The notes beneath the pieces are model-generated. The model did no database searches and had not been told where the DNA came from. It saw nothing but the letters and a program-made list of their open reading frames with translations. 61,206 nucleotides of DNA from Gammaproteobacteria bacterium (GTDB lineage: Bacteria; Pseudomonadota; Gammaproteobacteria; Pseudomonadales; Azotimanducaceae), in NCBI GenBank assembly GCA_009837185.1, contig VXUA01000054.1, forward strand, positions 1 to 61,206. The letters are read 5' to 3'. Made by a program: the position numbers and the translations under genes. How positions within the stretch are numbered: the first letter of the stretch is position 1; the number at the start of each line of letters is the position of its first letter. Shown piece after piece: positions 8,247-16,970 of this stretch.

Positions 8247-10179
8247 CTCCCGGTTCGTCGGTCAGAACATATTTGGTACGCAGAGTACCAGCCGATCCAA
8301 AACTCGTTATGCACCTTGGCGATATTTAGTCGCGCTACTTGTCGTCGTGGTTGCAGGACTGTATGCACTACCGAATTTATTCCCTCCAGACTACGCGATA
8401 CAGATACAAACTGATAATAAAAAAAATTCTGTGGGAGATCCATTTAATATTGGTAGCGGCTTTATCGGACAGGTTGTAGAACTCGTTGAAAACAACGATG
8501 TTAGCGTTAAAGCCCACGAACAGTTAGAAAATGGTGCTTTATTCAGATTCAACTCTGAAATTGATCGCGATCGAGCAAAGTTGTTCTTAGAGGAGCGCTT
8601 AAATCCGGAGGGTCTGGATAGACAGTTCATCGTCGCTTTGAGTCTTGCGGACACCACCCCGAAATGGCTTCAACGGATTGGGGGACGACCAATGACATTG
8701 GGTTTAGATCTTGCTGGCGGCATCCACTTTGTGTTACAAGTGGACATGGACACTTCGATCAAAAATCAGCTGTCGGACGAAGCTGAAAAGGTCTTAGATC
8801 AATTGCGAGCAGCCAGAATTCGATATGTGACTGGTCAGGACATCGTCACAGGACAGACTTTAACTATTGAATTCGCGGACGAAGAAATCCGAGACCGAGC
8901 AATGTCTACGCTGAGAGAACATTACGGTTTGCCAGACTACGAACTTACCAGTACACGAACCGCGGAAAACCCAGCGATCCAGTTCTCGTTAACCTCGGCA
9001 AGATTAAGAGAAATGGAAGATTTGGCGATTGAGCAGAATCTTGAGGGAATCAGAAACCGAGTGAACGAACTGAATGTGTCCGAACCATTGGTACAAAGGC
9101 TCGGCAGGAATCGAATTGTTGTCGATTTACCTGGTGTGCAAGACAGCAGTGAAGCAAAGCGAATTTTGGATAAATTCGCGACGTTGGAATTTAGGTTGAC
9201 AGCCAAACCGGACGATCGACCATCGGAAATTGAATCATTTCCCTACGAAGGGAGGATGGAAACCATTCAAAAAGAGATCATAATTGAAGGTAAGAGTGTG
9301 ATCAACGCGATGGAGGGGCGCGACGAACATGGGATTCCACAAGTTAACATCACTCTTGACCGTGCTGGTGGAGATCGAATGCACGACGTAACGAAAGACA
9401 ACGTCAACCACCACATGGCGATTCTTTTTATCGAACAAAAACCAATCGTTACCTCAGAAATAGTCGACGGAGTGCGCGTGGAAACCACGCGGATCGAGGA
9501 AGAGAGAGAACTAATTAGTGTTGCCAGAATAACTACCGCTCTGGGATACAAGTCGCGAATCACCCACCTAGATAGTATGCGTGAAGCCAAGTTATTGGCG
9601 TTGTTACTGCGGGCGGGAGCTTTAGCAGCTCCAATGTACTTTGTTGAAGAACGAACAGTCGGAGCTTCTCTCGGCGAAGAGAACATTCAAAGAGGTTTTA
9701 CTGCCGTTGTGATAGGTTTCTTGTTGGTGTTAGCGTTCATGTTAGTCTATTACAAAGTTTTCGGTTTTGTGGCGAATATTGCACTAACTCTAAACTTGAT
9801 CATCGTGATTGCGGTGATGTCGAGTATTGGAGCGACTCTCACTTTACCAGGTATTGCAGGAATGGTTTTAACGGTGGGTATGGCTGTCGACGCCAATGTG
9901 TTGATTTTTTCTCGAATTCGTGAAGAACTCAAGGTATCCAAACCATGGGCTGCAATTCCCGCAGGGTATGATCGGGCATTTCGCACCATACTTGATGCGA
10001 ATCTGACAACACTTTTTGTTGCACTGATTTTGCTCTTTCTCGGTAGTGGACCGATCGCCGGTTTCGCAGTCACGCTTTCAATTGGGATCGTAACCTCTAT
10101 GTTCACGGCAATATTCGTGTCTAGAGGTATCGTTCATCTCATTTACGGGCGTCCTAACGTCGAGAAGGTATGGATCTGA
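8239..10179 (+). CDS. secD: Protein translocase subunit SecD
   Basis: 646-residue RND-type export factor that uses the proton gradient to pull substrates through SecYEG. Residues about 25-47 form the first membrane helix. The large periplasmic P1 domain includes the diagnostic LGLDLAGGIHFVLQVDM block (from about residue 153), and the C-terminal half carries five helices with GFTAVVIGFLLVLAFMLVYY and GMAVDANVLIFSRIREE, the conserved SecD/SecF motif. Length matches the gammaproteobacterial type with an extended periplasmic domain. The start overlaps yajC by 8 bp and the end overlaps secF. Confidence 0.97.
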   Translation: MADSRFVGQNIFGTQSTSRSKTRYAPWRYLVALLVVVVAGLYALPNLFPPDYAIQIQTDNKKNSVGDPFNIGSGFIGQVVELVENNDVSVKAHEQLENGALFRFNSEIDRDRAKLFLEERLNPEGLDRQFIVALSLADTTPKWLQRIGGRPMTLGLDLAGGIHFVLQVDMDTSIKNQLSDEAEKVLDQLRAARIRYVTGQDIVTGQTLTIEFADEEIRDRAMSTLREHYGLPDYELTSTRTAENPAIQFSLTSARLREMEDLAIEQNLEGIRNRVNELNVSEPLVQRLGRNRIVVDLPGVQDSSEAKRILDKFATLEFRLTAKPDDRPSEIESFPYEGRMETIQKEIIIEGKSVINAMEGRDEHGIPQVNITLDRAGGDRMHDVTKDNVNHHMAILFIEQKPIVTSEIVDGVRVETTRIEEERELISVARITTALGYKSRITHLDSMREAKLLALLLRAGALAAPMYFVEERTVGASLGEENIQRGFTAVVIGFLLVLAFMLVYYKVFGFVANIALTLNLIIVIAVMSSIGATLTLPGIAGMVLTVGMAVDANVLIFSRIREELKVSKPWAAIPAGYDRAFRTILDANLTTLFVALILLFLGSGPIAGFAVTLSIGIVTSMFTAIFVSRGIVHLIYGRPNVEKVWI

Positions 10180-11090
10180 TGAATATTGATTTCATGTCGA
10201 AACGCGTATACGCGCTCACCGCTTCGGCAGTGCTGTTCGTTGCGTCGGTCGTATCCCTGGTGGTAGTGAATCTAAACTGGGGACTAGACTTTAGGGGCGG
10301 AGTATTAGTCGAAGTCGGCTTCGACGAACCAAAGGATCCAGCAGAAGTTCGCGTGCTAGTTGAGGAGGCCGGCTATCAAAACGCAGTCGTTCAGAACATT
10401 GGATCAGAACGGGACATTGTTGTTCGTGTTCTTCCGGTTGATGGTGTTGATCAGTCCGTAGTTGGGGACGAAATATTTGCGCTGCTCGAGCAAAACTACA
10501 GTGGAACAGAACTGCTGAAGTCCGATTACGTGGGTCCAGCGGTAGGTCAGGACTTAACCCAACAAGGAGCTTTAGCGTTACTCATCGCGCTGTTACTAGT
10601 CATGGTTTACATCATGTTTCGATTTACCGGGAAGTTTGCGCTCGGAGCAGTGTTCGCTCTCGTGCACGATATTGTGATTGTCGCCGGTATATTCTCGATC
10701 ATGAGGTGGACTTTTGATCTTCCCGAACTTGCGGCGCTCTTAGCTGTAATTGGGTATTCGCTCAACGACACGATCGTTGTATCCGACCGAATTCGCGAGA
10801 ATTTCCGCGCGGTCAGACGCGGTACTTCGATGGACGTCATTAACTATTCACTAAACCAGACTCTCGGTCGTACATTGGTAACTTCGTTGACGACGTTGCT
10901 TGTGTTGGTAGCATTGTTGATCGCAGGAGGTGAGCAACTGTTCGGTTTCGCGATCGCACTCACGATCGGCGTAATAGTAGGAACATATTCGTCGATCTAT
11001 GTGGCTGCGAGTTCATTGCTGTTACTTGGAATCAAGAGTCAGGAACTCGCGCTACCAGAAAAAGAGGGTGCTACTGCGATGCGTTCGTAG
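10170..11090 (+). CDS. secF: Protein translocase subunit SecF
   Basis: 306-residue partner of SecD. Features: membrane helix at about residues 14-35, the N-terminal LNWGLDFRGGVLVEV motif, and C-terminal helices with VIGYSLNDTIVVSDRIRENFR, the SecF signature. ATG 10170 overlaps the secD stop by 10 bp; an alternative ATG at 10179 would give a protein three residues shorter. Together with SecD and YajC it forms the proton-driven accessory complex of the Sec translocon in the inner membrane. No strong terminator is visible in the 40 bp separating it from the convergent suhB-like gene. Confidence 0.97.
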   Translation: MDLMNIDFMSKRVYALTASAVLFVASVVSLVVVNLNWGLDFRGGVLVEVGFDEPKDPAEVRVLVEEAGYQNAVVQNIGSERDIVVRVLPVDGVDQSVVGDEIFALLEQNYSGTELLKSDYVGPAVGQDLTQQGALALLIALLLVMVYIMFRFTGKFALGAVFALVHDIVIVAGIFSIMRWTFDLPELAALLAVIGYSLNDTIVVSDRIRENFRAVRRGTSMDVINYSLNQTLGRTLVTSLTTLLVLVALLIAGGEQLFGFAIALTIGVIVGTYSSIYVAASSLLLLGIKSQELALPEKEGATAMRS

Positions 11091-11130
11091 TTGCTTCCCA
11101 GCATCGCTTAAGTGGGACTAGCATGTTGAT

Positions 11131-11874
11131 TCAGTCGATGAGTTTACTCTTAAGGCCATCAAAAATTTGAGGGTTCCCCGCGATAGAGATCTCATCGTTT
11201 AGATTTGCCCTAGAGAATCCTCCAGCTTCCGAGACTAGTAGGCTAGCGGCTGACGGTATTATTTGATTTGTACCGACTGATACGCACGCATCTAACTTCC
11301 CTTGTGCCACTCTTGCGAAATCTAGAGCGACGCACCCGGAACGCCGCAAACTGCGAACCAGTGTATCCACTTTTACTTGGTAATTCGAGGAGTTTGATGT
11401 CGTGTCTTGTTGTGCGTACGCAACCACAGCTCGAGTTAGGGAACTAGCACTAGAGACTCGAAGTCGGACTTTGTTGACTACTGCACCCTCATCCTTGGTC
11501 GCATAGTATTCCGAATCGTCAAGATAGTGGTAGATCACAATGTGTTGCGATACGCCGTTGTGAAATACACCGATTACCGCACAGTAATCGGACATAGATC
11601 GTAAAAAGTTTTCTTCGCCACAAAGTGGTTCGATAAACCAACAATACCCTGACTGTTTCGATAGGTTGGTTGAATCTCTAGCGATTTGATGCTCGGGGAA
11701 TTGAGAATGTACCATTTCGTGGAACGCAGATGTCATGCGCGTTCTCAATTGGTGGACGTACTCCTGCAAACCTTTCGGGGAAAAACGGCTGACGGGTGGT
11801 CGGTCGTGTGCTTGAATGAGCTGAGGTGCTTGTTGTCGCGCGGTTCGGAGCGCGATTCGGACTAGTCCTTCCAA
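11131..11874 (-). CDS. suhB: SuhB-like inositol monophosphatase-fold protein, predicted catalytically dead
   Basis: 247 residues, TTG start, with the overall SuhB layout and the conserved tail block ALDFARVAQGKLDACVSVG...LLVSEAGG...IAGNPQIFDGL. All signature metal sites of the family are altered: the usual ITEES is IARDS (residues 64-68), the usual VIDPLDGTTNF is FIEPLCGEENF (80-90, with Glu and Cys replacing both metal-binding Asp), and the usual PWDFAAG reads QIIPSAA (the Asp is Ile). Family knowledge: E. coli SuhB also acts, without needing phosphatase activity, in the NusA/B/E/G rRNA antitermination complex. Position next to trmJ, as in Pseudomonas and E. coli, supports orthology with SuhB. 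A retained structural role is inference. Confidence 0.85.
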   Translation of the reverse strand: MEGLVRIALRTARQQAPQLIQAHDRPPVSRFSPKGLQEYVHQLRTRMTSAFHEMVHSQFPEHQIARDSTNLSKQSGYCWFIEPLCGEENFLRSMSDYCAVIGVFHNGVSQHIVIYHYLDDSEYYATKDEGAVVNKVRLRVSSASSLTRAVVAYAQQDTTSNSSNYQVKVDTLVRSLRRSGCVALDFARVAQGKLDACVSVGTNQIIPSAASLLVSEAGGFSRANLNDEISIAGNPQIFDGLKSKLID

Positions 11875-12014
11875 TAGATTGTCGAAGTCTTGAGGTTAAA
11901 AGTGAGTGGAATGGTGTAAAGTTTTACCCAATTTGACATCAAATACAAATGGAAAAGTAATCGCTTTTACAATACACACGATGAATAATCGGTTTAAAGT
12001 TGATCGAATAAGCT

Positions 12015-12785
12015 ATGCCTGAAATCCGCATTGTGCTTGTCGAACCATCGCATCCTGGGAACATCGGTGGTGCTGCAAGAGCTATGAAGACCATGGGGTT
12101 GAGCTCGCTTGCAGTAGTAAATCCCAAACGATTTCCCGATCCACAAGCTGATTGGCGCGCTGCAGGAGCATTAGACATAGTTGAACAGGCTCAAATTTAT
12201 GACTCAATCAACGCAGCAGCGGCTGATAGCGTTCTCGTAGCAGGCACGAGTGCACGTGCTCGACACATTCCTTGGCCCATGATGACATCAGCTCAGTTTG
12301 CCGAGTTCGTACACACCAAGTTTAAACCAAACGACTGCATCAGTGTCTTATTTGGTCGAGAAGACAATGGATTGACCAACGATGAGTTGAACCTTTGTAA
12401 TAAACACATTCGCATACCATCCAATGACCAGTACGGATCGTTGAATCTGGCGATGTCAGTGCAAATCATTGCTTATGATCTGTTCTGCCAAACTCTATCT
12501 GAGAGACAGGCAGATCCAGACGAGGAGACGTGGGATAAACCACTTGCAACCTTCGCGGAAGTCAACGACTTTTTGGAACATTTGCAGTCAATACTTCTTA
12601 AGGTCCGTTTCAGTGATCCAGAGGAACCACGAAACGCTGAAATTCGACTCCGAAGACTCTTTAGTCGTATACATATGGACCACACAGAGGTACAAATCTT
12701 GAGAGGGGTATTGACTCACATTGAAAAAGAATTAAGTAGTCAGTCCCAATTACAAGACGAAGCACAGAGAAGCGACAATGGATAG
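12015..12785 (+). CDS. trmJ: tRNA 2'-O-methyltransferase TrmJ (position 32)
   Basis: 256-residue SPOUT-class methyltransferase that modifies C32/U32 of tRNA. The N-terminus EIRIVLVEPSHPGNIGGAAR and the knot region with VLFGREDNGLTNDEL and IPSNDQYGSLNLAMSVQI are diagnostic for the TrmJ/TrmH class; the C-terminal extension (residues about 170-256) is the TrmJ-type dimerising tail. Divergent from the suhB-like gene across a 140-bp AT-rich intergenic region that must hold both promoters. In related genomes cysE and iscR follow; here iscS follows after 24 bp. Confidence 0.94.
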   Translation: MPEIRIVLVEPSHPGNIGGAARAMKTMGLSSLAVVNPKRFPDPQADWRAAGALDIVEQAQIYDSINAAAADSVLVAGTSARARHIPWPMMTSAQFAEFVHTKFKPNDCISVLFGREDNGLTNDELNLCNKHIRIPSNDQYGSLNLAMSVQIIAYDLFCQTLSERQADPDEETWDKPLATFAEVNDFLEHLQSILLKVRFSDPEEPRNAEIRLRRLFSRIHMDHTEVQILRGVLTHIEKELSSQSQLQDEAQRSDNG

Positions 12786-12809
12786 TTTGCTGAGAGGTAA
12801 ATAGTTTCG

Positions 12810-13967
12810 ATGAAGCGACCTCTCAAACCAGTGTATCTTGATTATGCCGCAACTACTCCGGTTGATCCCCGAGTTGCGCACAAAATGAGTGACTGTCTGA
12901 TGTTGGATGGTTGTTTCGGGAATTCCGCTAGTGTCTCACACATATACGGCTGGGAAGCGGAAGAGCTGGTGGAAGAAGCACGAGTAAATCTTGCTCAACT
13001 CATCGGGGCTGATCCTTTGGAAATTGTTTGGACATCGGGCGCAACCGAGTCCGATAATCTGGCGATTAAAGGATTAGCCGCAGTTTCCGACAAAAAACAT
13101 ATTGTCACCTCATCGTATGAGCATAAGGCAGTACTTGATACATGTCGATATCTTGAACATTGCGGTTACCAAGTGAGCTATGTTCGTCCGACCTCTGACG
13201 GACTCGTACGGCCTGAAGATGTAGAAGCGGCGTTGACCTCAGATACGTTGCTAGTATCGATCATGCACGCAAATAACGAAATTGGTGTTGTCAATGACAT
13301 CGTTCAGATCGGTAAAGTTTGCAAAGCCCATGAAGTTACTTTTCACGTGGACGCAGCACAGAGCGTAGGGAAGATCCCTGTGGATGTTGTAGCTCTAAAC
13401 GTAGACCTATTAAGTATTTCGGGTCACAAAATATACGGGCCCAAAGGAATCGGTGCTCTGTACGTGCGCCGAAATCCACCGATAAAGATTGAGTCTACCA
13501 TACATGGTGGTGGTCACGAGCGAGGTATGAGATCTGGGACACTTGCTACTCATCAAATAGTCGGACTTGGCACCGCAGCGAAACTTGTACATCGAGAGTT
13601 GACTCACGAGAGCAACAGAATTCATGAGCTCCGAGAACGACTATGGTCTCAGTTGCTTCAAGTCCCAAAAGCTGAATTGAACGGTCATCCATCTGAACGC
13701 GTACCAGGAATTCTGAACGCGTCATTTGAATCGGTAGACAGTGAAACGTTGATCGCAGCTCTGGACGACATTGCAGTGTCGTCTGGATCCGCGTGTACGT
13801 CCGCTGTAATTGAACCATCTTATGTTCTGCGCGAACTAGGACTGTCCCGCGAGCGAGCGGCTGCGTCGATTCGATTTTCTATCGGACGATTTACGACGAC
13901 CGAGGAAATCGATTACACCGCACAGCGGGTTGCAGAAGTCGTCAACACTCTACAAAGTGTCGCTTAA
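12810..13967 (+). CDS. iscS: Cysteine desulfurase IscS, lacking the C-terminal IscU-docking tail
   Basis: 385-residue PLP enzyme that takes sulfur from cysteine. Visible features: [14 protein letters not shown] at the start, the PLP-lysine segment [14 protein letters not shown], and the mobile-loop nucleophile SSGSACTSA (Cys329, matching Cys328 of E. coli). It then ends with [20 protein letters not shown], about 20 residues shorter than E. coli IscS; the missing part is the tail (the SPLWEM...DLNSIEW region) known to contribute to IscU binding. No iscR precedes it and no iscU, iscA, hscBA or fdx follows. A role in tRNA thiolation or selenium/sulfur supply rather than scaffold-based cluster assembly is inference. 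Confidence 0.93.
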   Translation: MKRPLKPVYLDYAATTPVDPRVAHKMSDCLMLDGCFGNSASVSHIYGWEAEELVEEARVNLAQLIGADPLEIVWTSGATESDNLAIKGLAAVSDKKHIVTSSYEHKAVLDTCRYLEHCGYQVSYVRPTSDGLVRPEDVEAALTSDTLLVSIMHANNEIGVVNDIVQIGKVCKAHEVTFHVDAAQSVGKIPVDVVALNVDLLSISGHKIYGPKGIGALYVRRNPPIKIESTIHGGGHERGMRSGTLATHQIVGLGTAAKLVHRELTHESNRIHELRERLWSQLLQVPKAELNGHPSERVPGILNASFESVDSETLIAALDDIAVSSGSACTSAVIEPSYVLRELGLSRERAAASIRFSIGRFTTTEEIDYTAQRVAEVVNTLQSVA

Positions 13968-14188
13968 CTTTCCTTAAAATTTTGTGTCGTGAAGAGTAGT
14001 CCTGCACTACATCTTCATATCTGTGGGAGGTGAGTCGGAATGCTGTAACTTTCCCGGTGTAAATTTGACCAAAGTTGACTGATTACAAAGCTTACTGGTC
14101 ATTCCATTAGTTCTAGACGAATTCGGGTTTAGCGCGGACTATCACGTGTTTAGAACGAAAGACACTCTTGTCAGGAGATCATCATTTA
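13968..14188 (+). other. 221-bp gap where iscUA-hscBA-fdx would be expected
   Basis: Contains a strong Shine-Dalgarno-like GGGAGG at 14025-14030 followed at 14040 by ATG CTG TAA, a two-codon frame. This could be a short leader or the relic of a deleted gene's translation start. The rest shows no recognised gene; AT-rich sequence around 14060-14110 may hold the ndk promoter. Confidence 0.4.
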
Positions 14189-14617
14189 ATGGCTGTTGAA
14201 CGAACACTTTCGATCATCAAACCGAACGCCATGCAAAAAAGTGTTATCGGAAACATATTCAATCGTTTCGAGACAAGCAACTTAAGAATAGTCGCGCTCA
14301 AAATGATTCAATTAACCCGCCAGCAGGCTGAAGATTTCTATCAAGAACATTCGAAAAAACCGTTCTTCGACAACCTCTGTACTTTCATGTCCTCCAGTCC
14401 CATTTGCGTACAAGTGTTAGAAGGTGAGAACGCGATTCTGCTTAATCGTAAGATCATGGGTGCGACCAATCCTGAAGAAGCTGAATTAGGAACCATTCGG
14501 GCAGATTTCGGCGATAGCTTGGATGCTAATGCTGTGCACGGATCCGATTCACCAGACTCCGCACGACGGGAAGTTGCGTTTTTCTTTACGGAAGAAGAAC
14601 TTTTCTCACAAACTTGA
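14189..14617 (+). CDS. ndk: Nucleoside diphosphate kinase
   Basis: 142 residues, the normal bacterial Ndk length. ATG 14189 is chosen over TTG 14168 because the AGGAG at 14173-14177 is correctly placed for it and the N-terminus then reads [15 protein letters not shown], as in known enzymes. The active-site His is in [20 protein letters not shown]. It equilibrates nucleoside triphosphate pools in the cytoplasm. Its stop is one base before the rlmN start, so ndk-rlmN is an operon. One deviation is [15 protein letters not shown], where many homologues have a Gly-rich version of this segment; function should be unaffected. Confidence 0.95.
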   Translation: MAVERTLSIIKPNAMQKSVIGNIFNRFETSNLRIVALKMIQLTRQQAEDFYQEHSKKPFFDNLCTFMSSSPICVQVLEGENAILLNRKIMGATNPEEAELGTIRADFGDSLDANAVHGSDSPDSARREVAFFFTEEELFSQT

Positions 14618-14618
14618 T

Positions 14619-15737
14619 ATGAAAACTCTAACGACTGACCGGAAGACAAACTGGTATAGTTTGACTCGGGAAGGTTGGCAACAATTCTTAAGCGAAATTG
14701 ATAATCGATCTTTTCGCGCGCAACAAGTGATGAAATGGATCTACCACGAGCGCGTTTCAAGTGTTGAGTCGATGTCAAATTTGTCGAAGAGTCTCCGCGC
14801 AACTTTGGGTAGCGTTACAGAGAACACACTTCCAAAGTTGATTCACACTAGTACTTCTATCGATAGCACGGTGAAGTGGATAATCGAAACCGAATCCGGT
14901 GGTGCGGTCGAGAGTGTTTTAATTCCAGATGGGCGACGGAACACGCTTTGTATTTCCTCTCAGCTTGGTTGTTCCTTGGACTGTATTTTTTGTGCGACAG
15001 GAAAACAGGGGTTCGCCGGCAATCTCTCGGTTGCAGATATTGTGGGACAAGTCGTGATTGCCACTGATTGGTTGCGATCAAATTCCGACTACGGTGCACT
15101 GACAAATATCGTCTTCATGGGTATGGGTGAACCGCTCATGAACTTTACAGCAACAATGGATGCTTGCGACATCTTCATGGATGACTTGGCATTCGGAATC
15201 TCTAAGCGCCGCGTGACCATCAGCACAGCTGGAGTAGTCCCTCGTATTCTTGATATGTGCCAAAGAACTGAAGCTTCGCTGGCAGTCTCGTTGCACGCCG
15301 CGAACGACGAACTTAGAAATTTCCTAGTACCCTTAAACAAGAAGTATCCCATAGCAATGTTGTTGGATGCCTGTCGGGAATACCTGTCGTCTCTTAGTGA
15401 TCGCCGAATAGTCACTTTCGAATACACCTTGATCGAAGACATCAATGACAGTGACCAAGCTGCAAAGGAACTCGTTCAGTTGCTTAGGGACTTTCGTTGT
15501 AAGGTCAATCTTATTCCTTTTAATCCATTTCCACTTAGTACGTTTCGTCGTCCGACGGAACACAAGATCTCGCGTTTCTATAAGCAACTACGCGACGAAG
15601 GGATCATGGTAACAAGCCGCACGACCAGAGGGGACGACATTGATGCAGCTTGTGGTCAACTCATTGGAAATTTCGAAGACATGACGCGCCGGCGTGCGCG
15701 TTATCGATCAGCACAACCACAAACTAGTATTGTGTAA
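14619..15737 (+). CDS. rlmN: Radical-SAM 23S rRNA/tRNA adenine-C2 methyltransferase RlmN
   Basis: 372 residues from ATG 14619 (longer upstream frames run inside ndk). It methylates A2503 of 23S rRNA and A37 of some tRNAs. The radical-SAM cluster motif CxxxCxxC is in GCSLDCIFCATGKQGF; the SAM-binding GMGEPLMNF follows; the methyl-carrying cysteine is in RTTRGDDIDAACGQL near the C-terminus. It needs a [4Fe-4S] cluster, so cluster assembly must exist elsewhere in the genome although most isc genes are missing here. In related genomes pilF follows; here rodZ follows after 126 bp. Confidence 0.96.
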   Translation: MKTLTTDRKTNWYSLTREGWQQFLSEIDNRSFRAQQVMKWIYHERVSSVESMSNLSKSLRATLGSVTENTLPKLIHTSTSIDSTVKWIIETESGGAVESVLIPDGRRNTLCISSQLGCSLDCIFCATGKQGFAGNLSVADIVGQVVIATDWLRSNSDYGALTNIVFMGMGEPLMNFTATMDACDIFMDDLAFGISKRRVTISTAGVVPRILDMCQRTEASLAVSLHAANDELRNFLVPLNKKYPIAMLLDACREYLSSLSDRRIVTFEYTLIEDINDSDQAAKELVQLLRDFRCKVNLIPFNPFPLSTFRRPTEHKISRFYKQLRDEGIMVTSRTTRGDDIDAACGQLIGNFEDMTRRRARYRSAQPQTSIV

Positions 15738-15863
15738 AATTTTTTTGTTCAAAATACCGTTAGCGATCAGATCAAGCTGTTTCGATCTCTCGGTAATCCA
15801 AGCACGGTGATTCGATCATTTTCGGATGGTTGGACCCGATTAGATATTGAGTGACTTCTAGGT

Positions 15864-16970
15864 GTGAACGCTTCCGACCAAGAACAACAAGCAACCGAAA
15901 CCACATCTGCTTCATTTGGTGAGCGGATTCAGCAGGCGCGAGAATCGCGGCAACTGTCGATTGACGATCTAGTTGGCGAGACTCGAATCAATCCCCAACA
16001 CCTGATTGATTTAGAAGAAGGCAAGACCTCAGGCATAAGTGCTCCCGGGTATATTGTCGGATACCTAAGAACACTTGCGAAGGTGTTGGAATTAGATGCG
16101 GAAGAGTTGATCAATGATTTCAAATCTTCGACCAATCAATCCCAACATCAAACGATTGACCCTGAACATGAACTATTGCCGCCTAAACAGAAGAAAAACT
16201 CGCTCGGTTGGAGCACTATCGTTGCGACTTCGATCATTGTTCTCGCGGGAGTTGGAGCACTAATTTATTACTGGTTGGAGATTGCGGGAGACGAAAATTC
16301 GAACTCTTCGCAATCGGAAATTGTGGAAGACGAATCGTCAGAGCTTGATAACTCAGAACAAGCAAATCCGGCACCCTCCGAGGAACGCAACAAGTCAGGA
16401 ACTACAGGTCAGCCTTCAAGATCGGCGGATGGTGACTTGGATTCAGCGGTTAGCACCTCTGCAAATTCAACAGAAGACGACACTGCAGAAAATCTCGATG
16501 CATCCGAAAACGAGGAAGAATTCGAAGATCCAACAGACATGAACGGGACAAGCTCATCGAGCGAACATACGAGTACAGACTGGGAAGATTTAATGAATCT
16601 AACTCAACTCGCGCCGGGCGATGAATCAGTTGACAACGATTCGGAACTCCCGCAAGAAGACTCAAGTGAGGTCGACGAATCTTCACAAGAAACCGCGGAT
16701 ACAGAGGAGACCGAAGAAGCAACTCAAGAAGAACCGACATTGTTGTTCGAATTTAGCGATGATTCGTATATTGAGGTCACCGACGCGGACGACAACCAGC
16801 TAGTCAGTGAAATCAAGCAAGCTGGTACCAAACTCGAACTGGACGGAACAGCTCCATTCACGATTAAATTAGGTTCTGCGCGTAGTGTAACTTTGTTTTA
16901 TCAAGGGGACGAAGTAGATTTAACACCCCATACACGGCGTAACATTGCGGAACTCACGCTACCGCCGTGA
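15864..16970 (+). CDS. rodZ: Cell-shape protein RodZ
   Basis: 368 residues, GTG start. Residues about 18-85 form the cytoplasmic helix-turn-helix domain (FGERIQQARESRQLSIDDLV...GYIVGYLRTLAKVLEL) that binds MreB. One membrane helix lies near 114-136 (WSTIVATSIIVLAGVGALIYYWL). A long, extremely acidic Ser/Glu/Asp-rich periplasmic linker spans about 145-295, and a C-terminal beta domain (LLFEFSDDSYIEVTDADDNQ...) corresponds to the RodZ C-terminal domain. It anchors the MreB elongasome to the inner membrane. It overlaps hisS by 4 bp (GTGA), so the ispG gene that usually sits between them is absent. Confidence 0.93.
   Translation: MNASDQEQQATETTSASFGERIQQARESRQLSIDDLVGETRINPQHLIDLEEGKTSGISAPGYIVGYLRTLAKVLELDAEELINDFKSSTNQSQHQTIDPEHELLPPKQKKNSLGWSTIVATSIIVLAGVGALIYYWLEIAGDENSNSSQSEIVEDESSELDNSEQANPAPSEERNKSGTTGQPSRSADGDLDSAVSTSANSTEDDTAENLDASENEEEFEDPTDMNGTSSSSEHTSTDWEDLMNLTQLAPGDESVDNDSELPQEDSSEVDESSQETADTEETEEATQEEPTLLFEFSDDSYIEVTDADDNQLVSEIKQAGTKLELDGTAPFTIKLGSARSVTLFYQGDEVDLTPHTRRNIAELTLPP

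Noticed and set aside
14168-14188. TTG start for ndk
   Set aside because: The AGGAG site lies inside this extension and is correctly spaced for ATG 14189.
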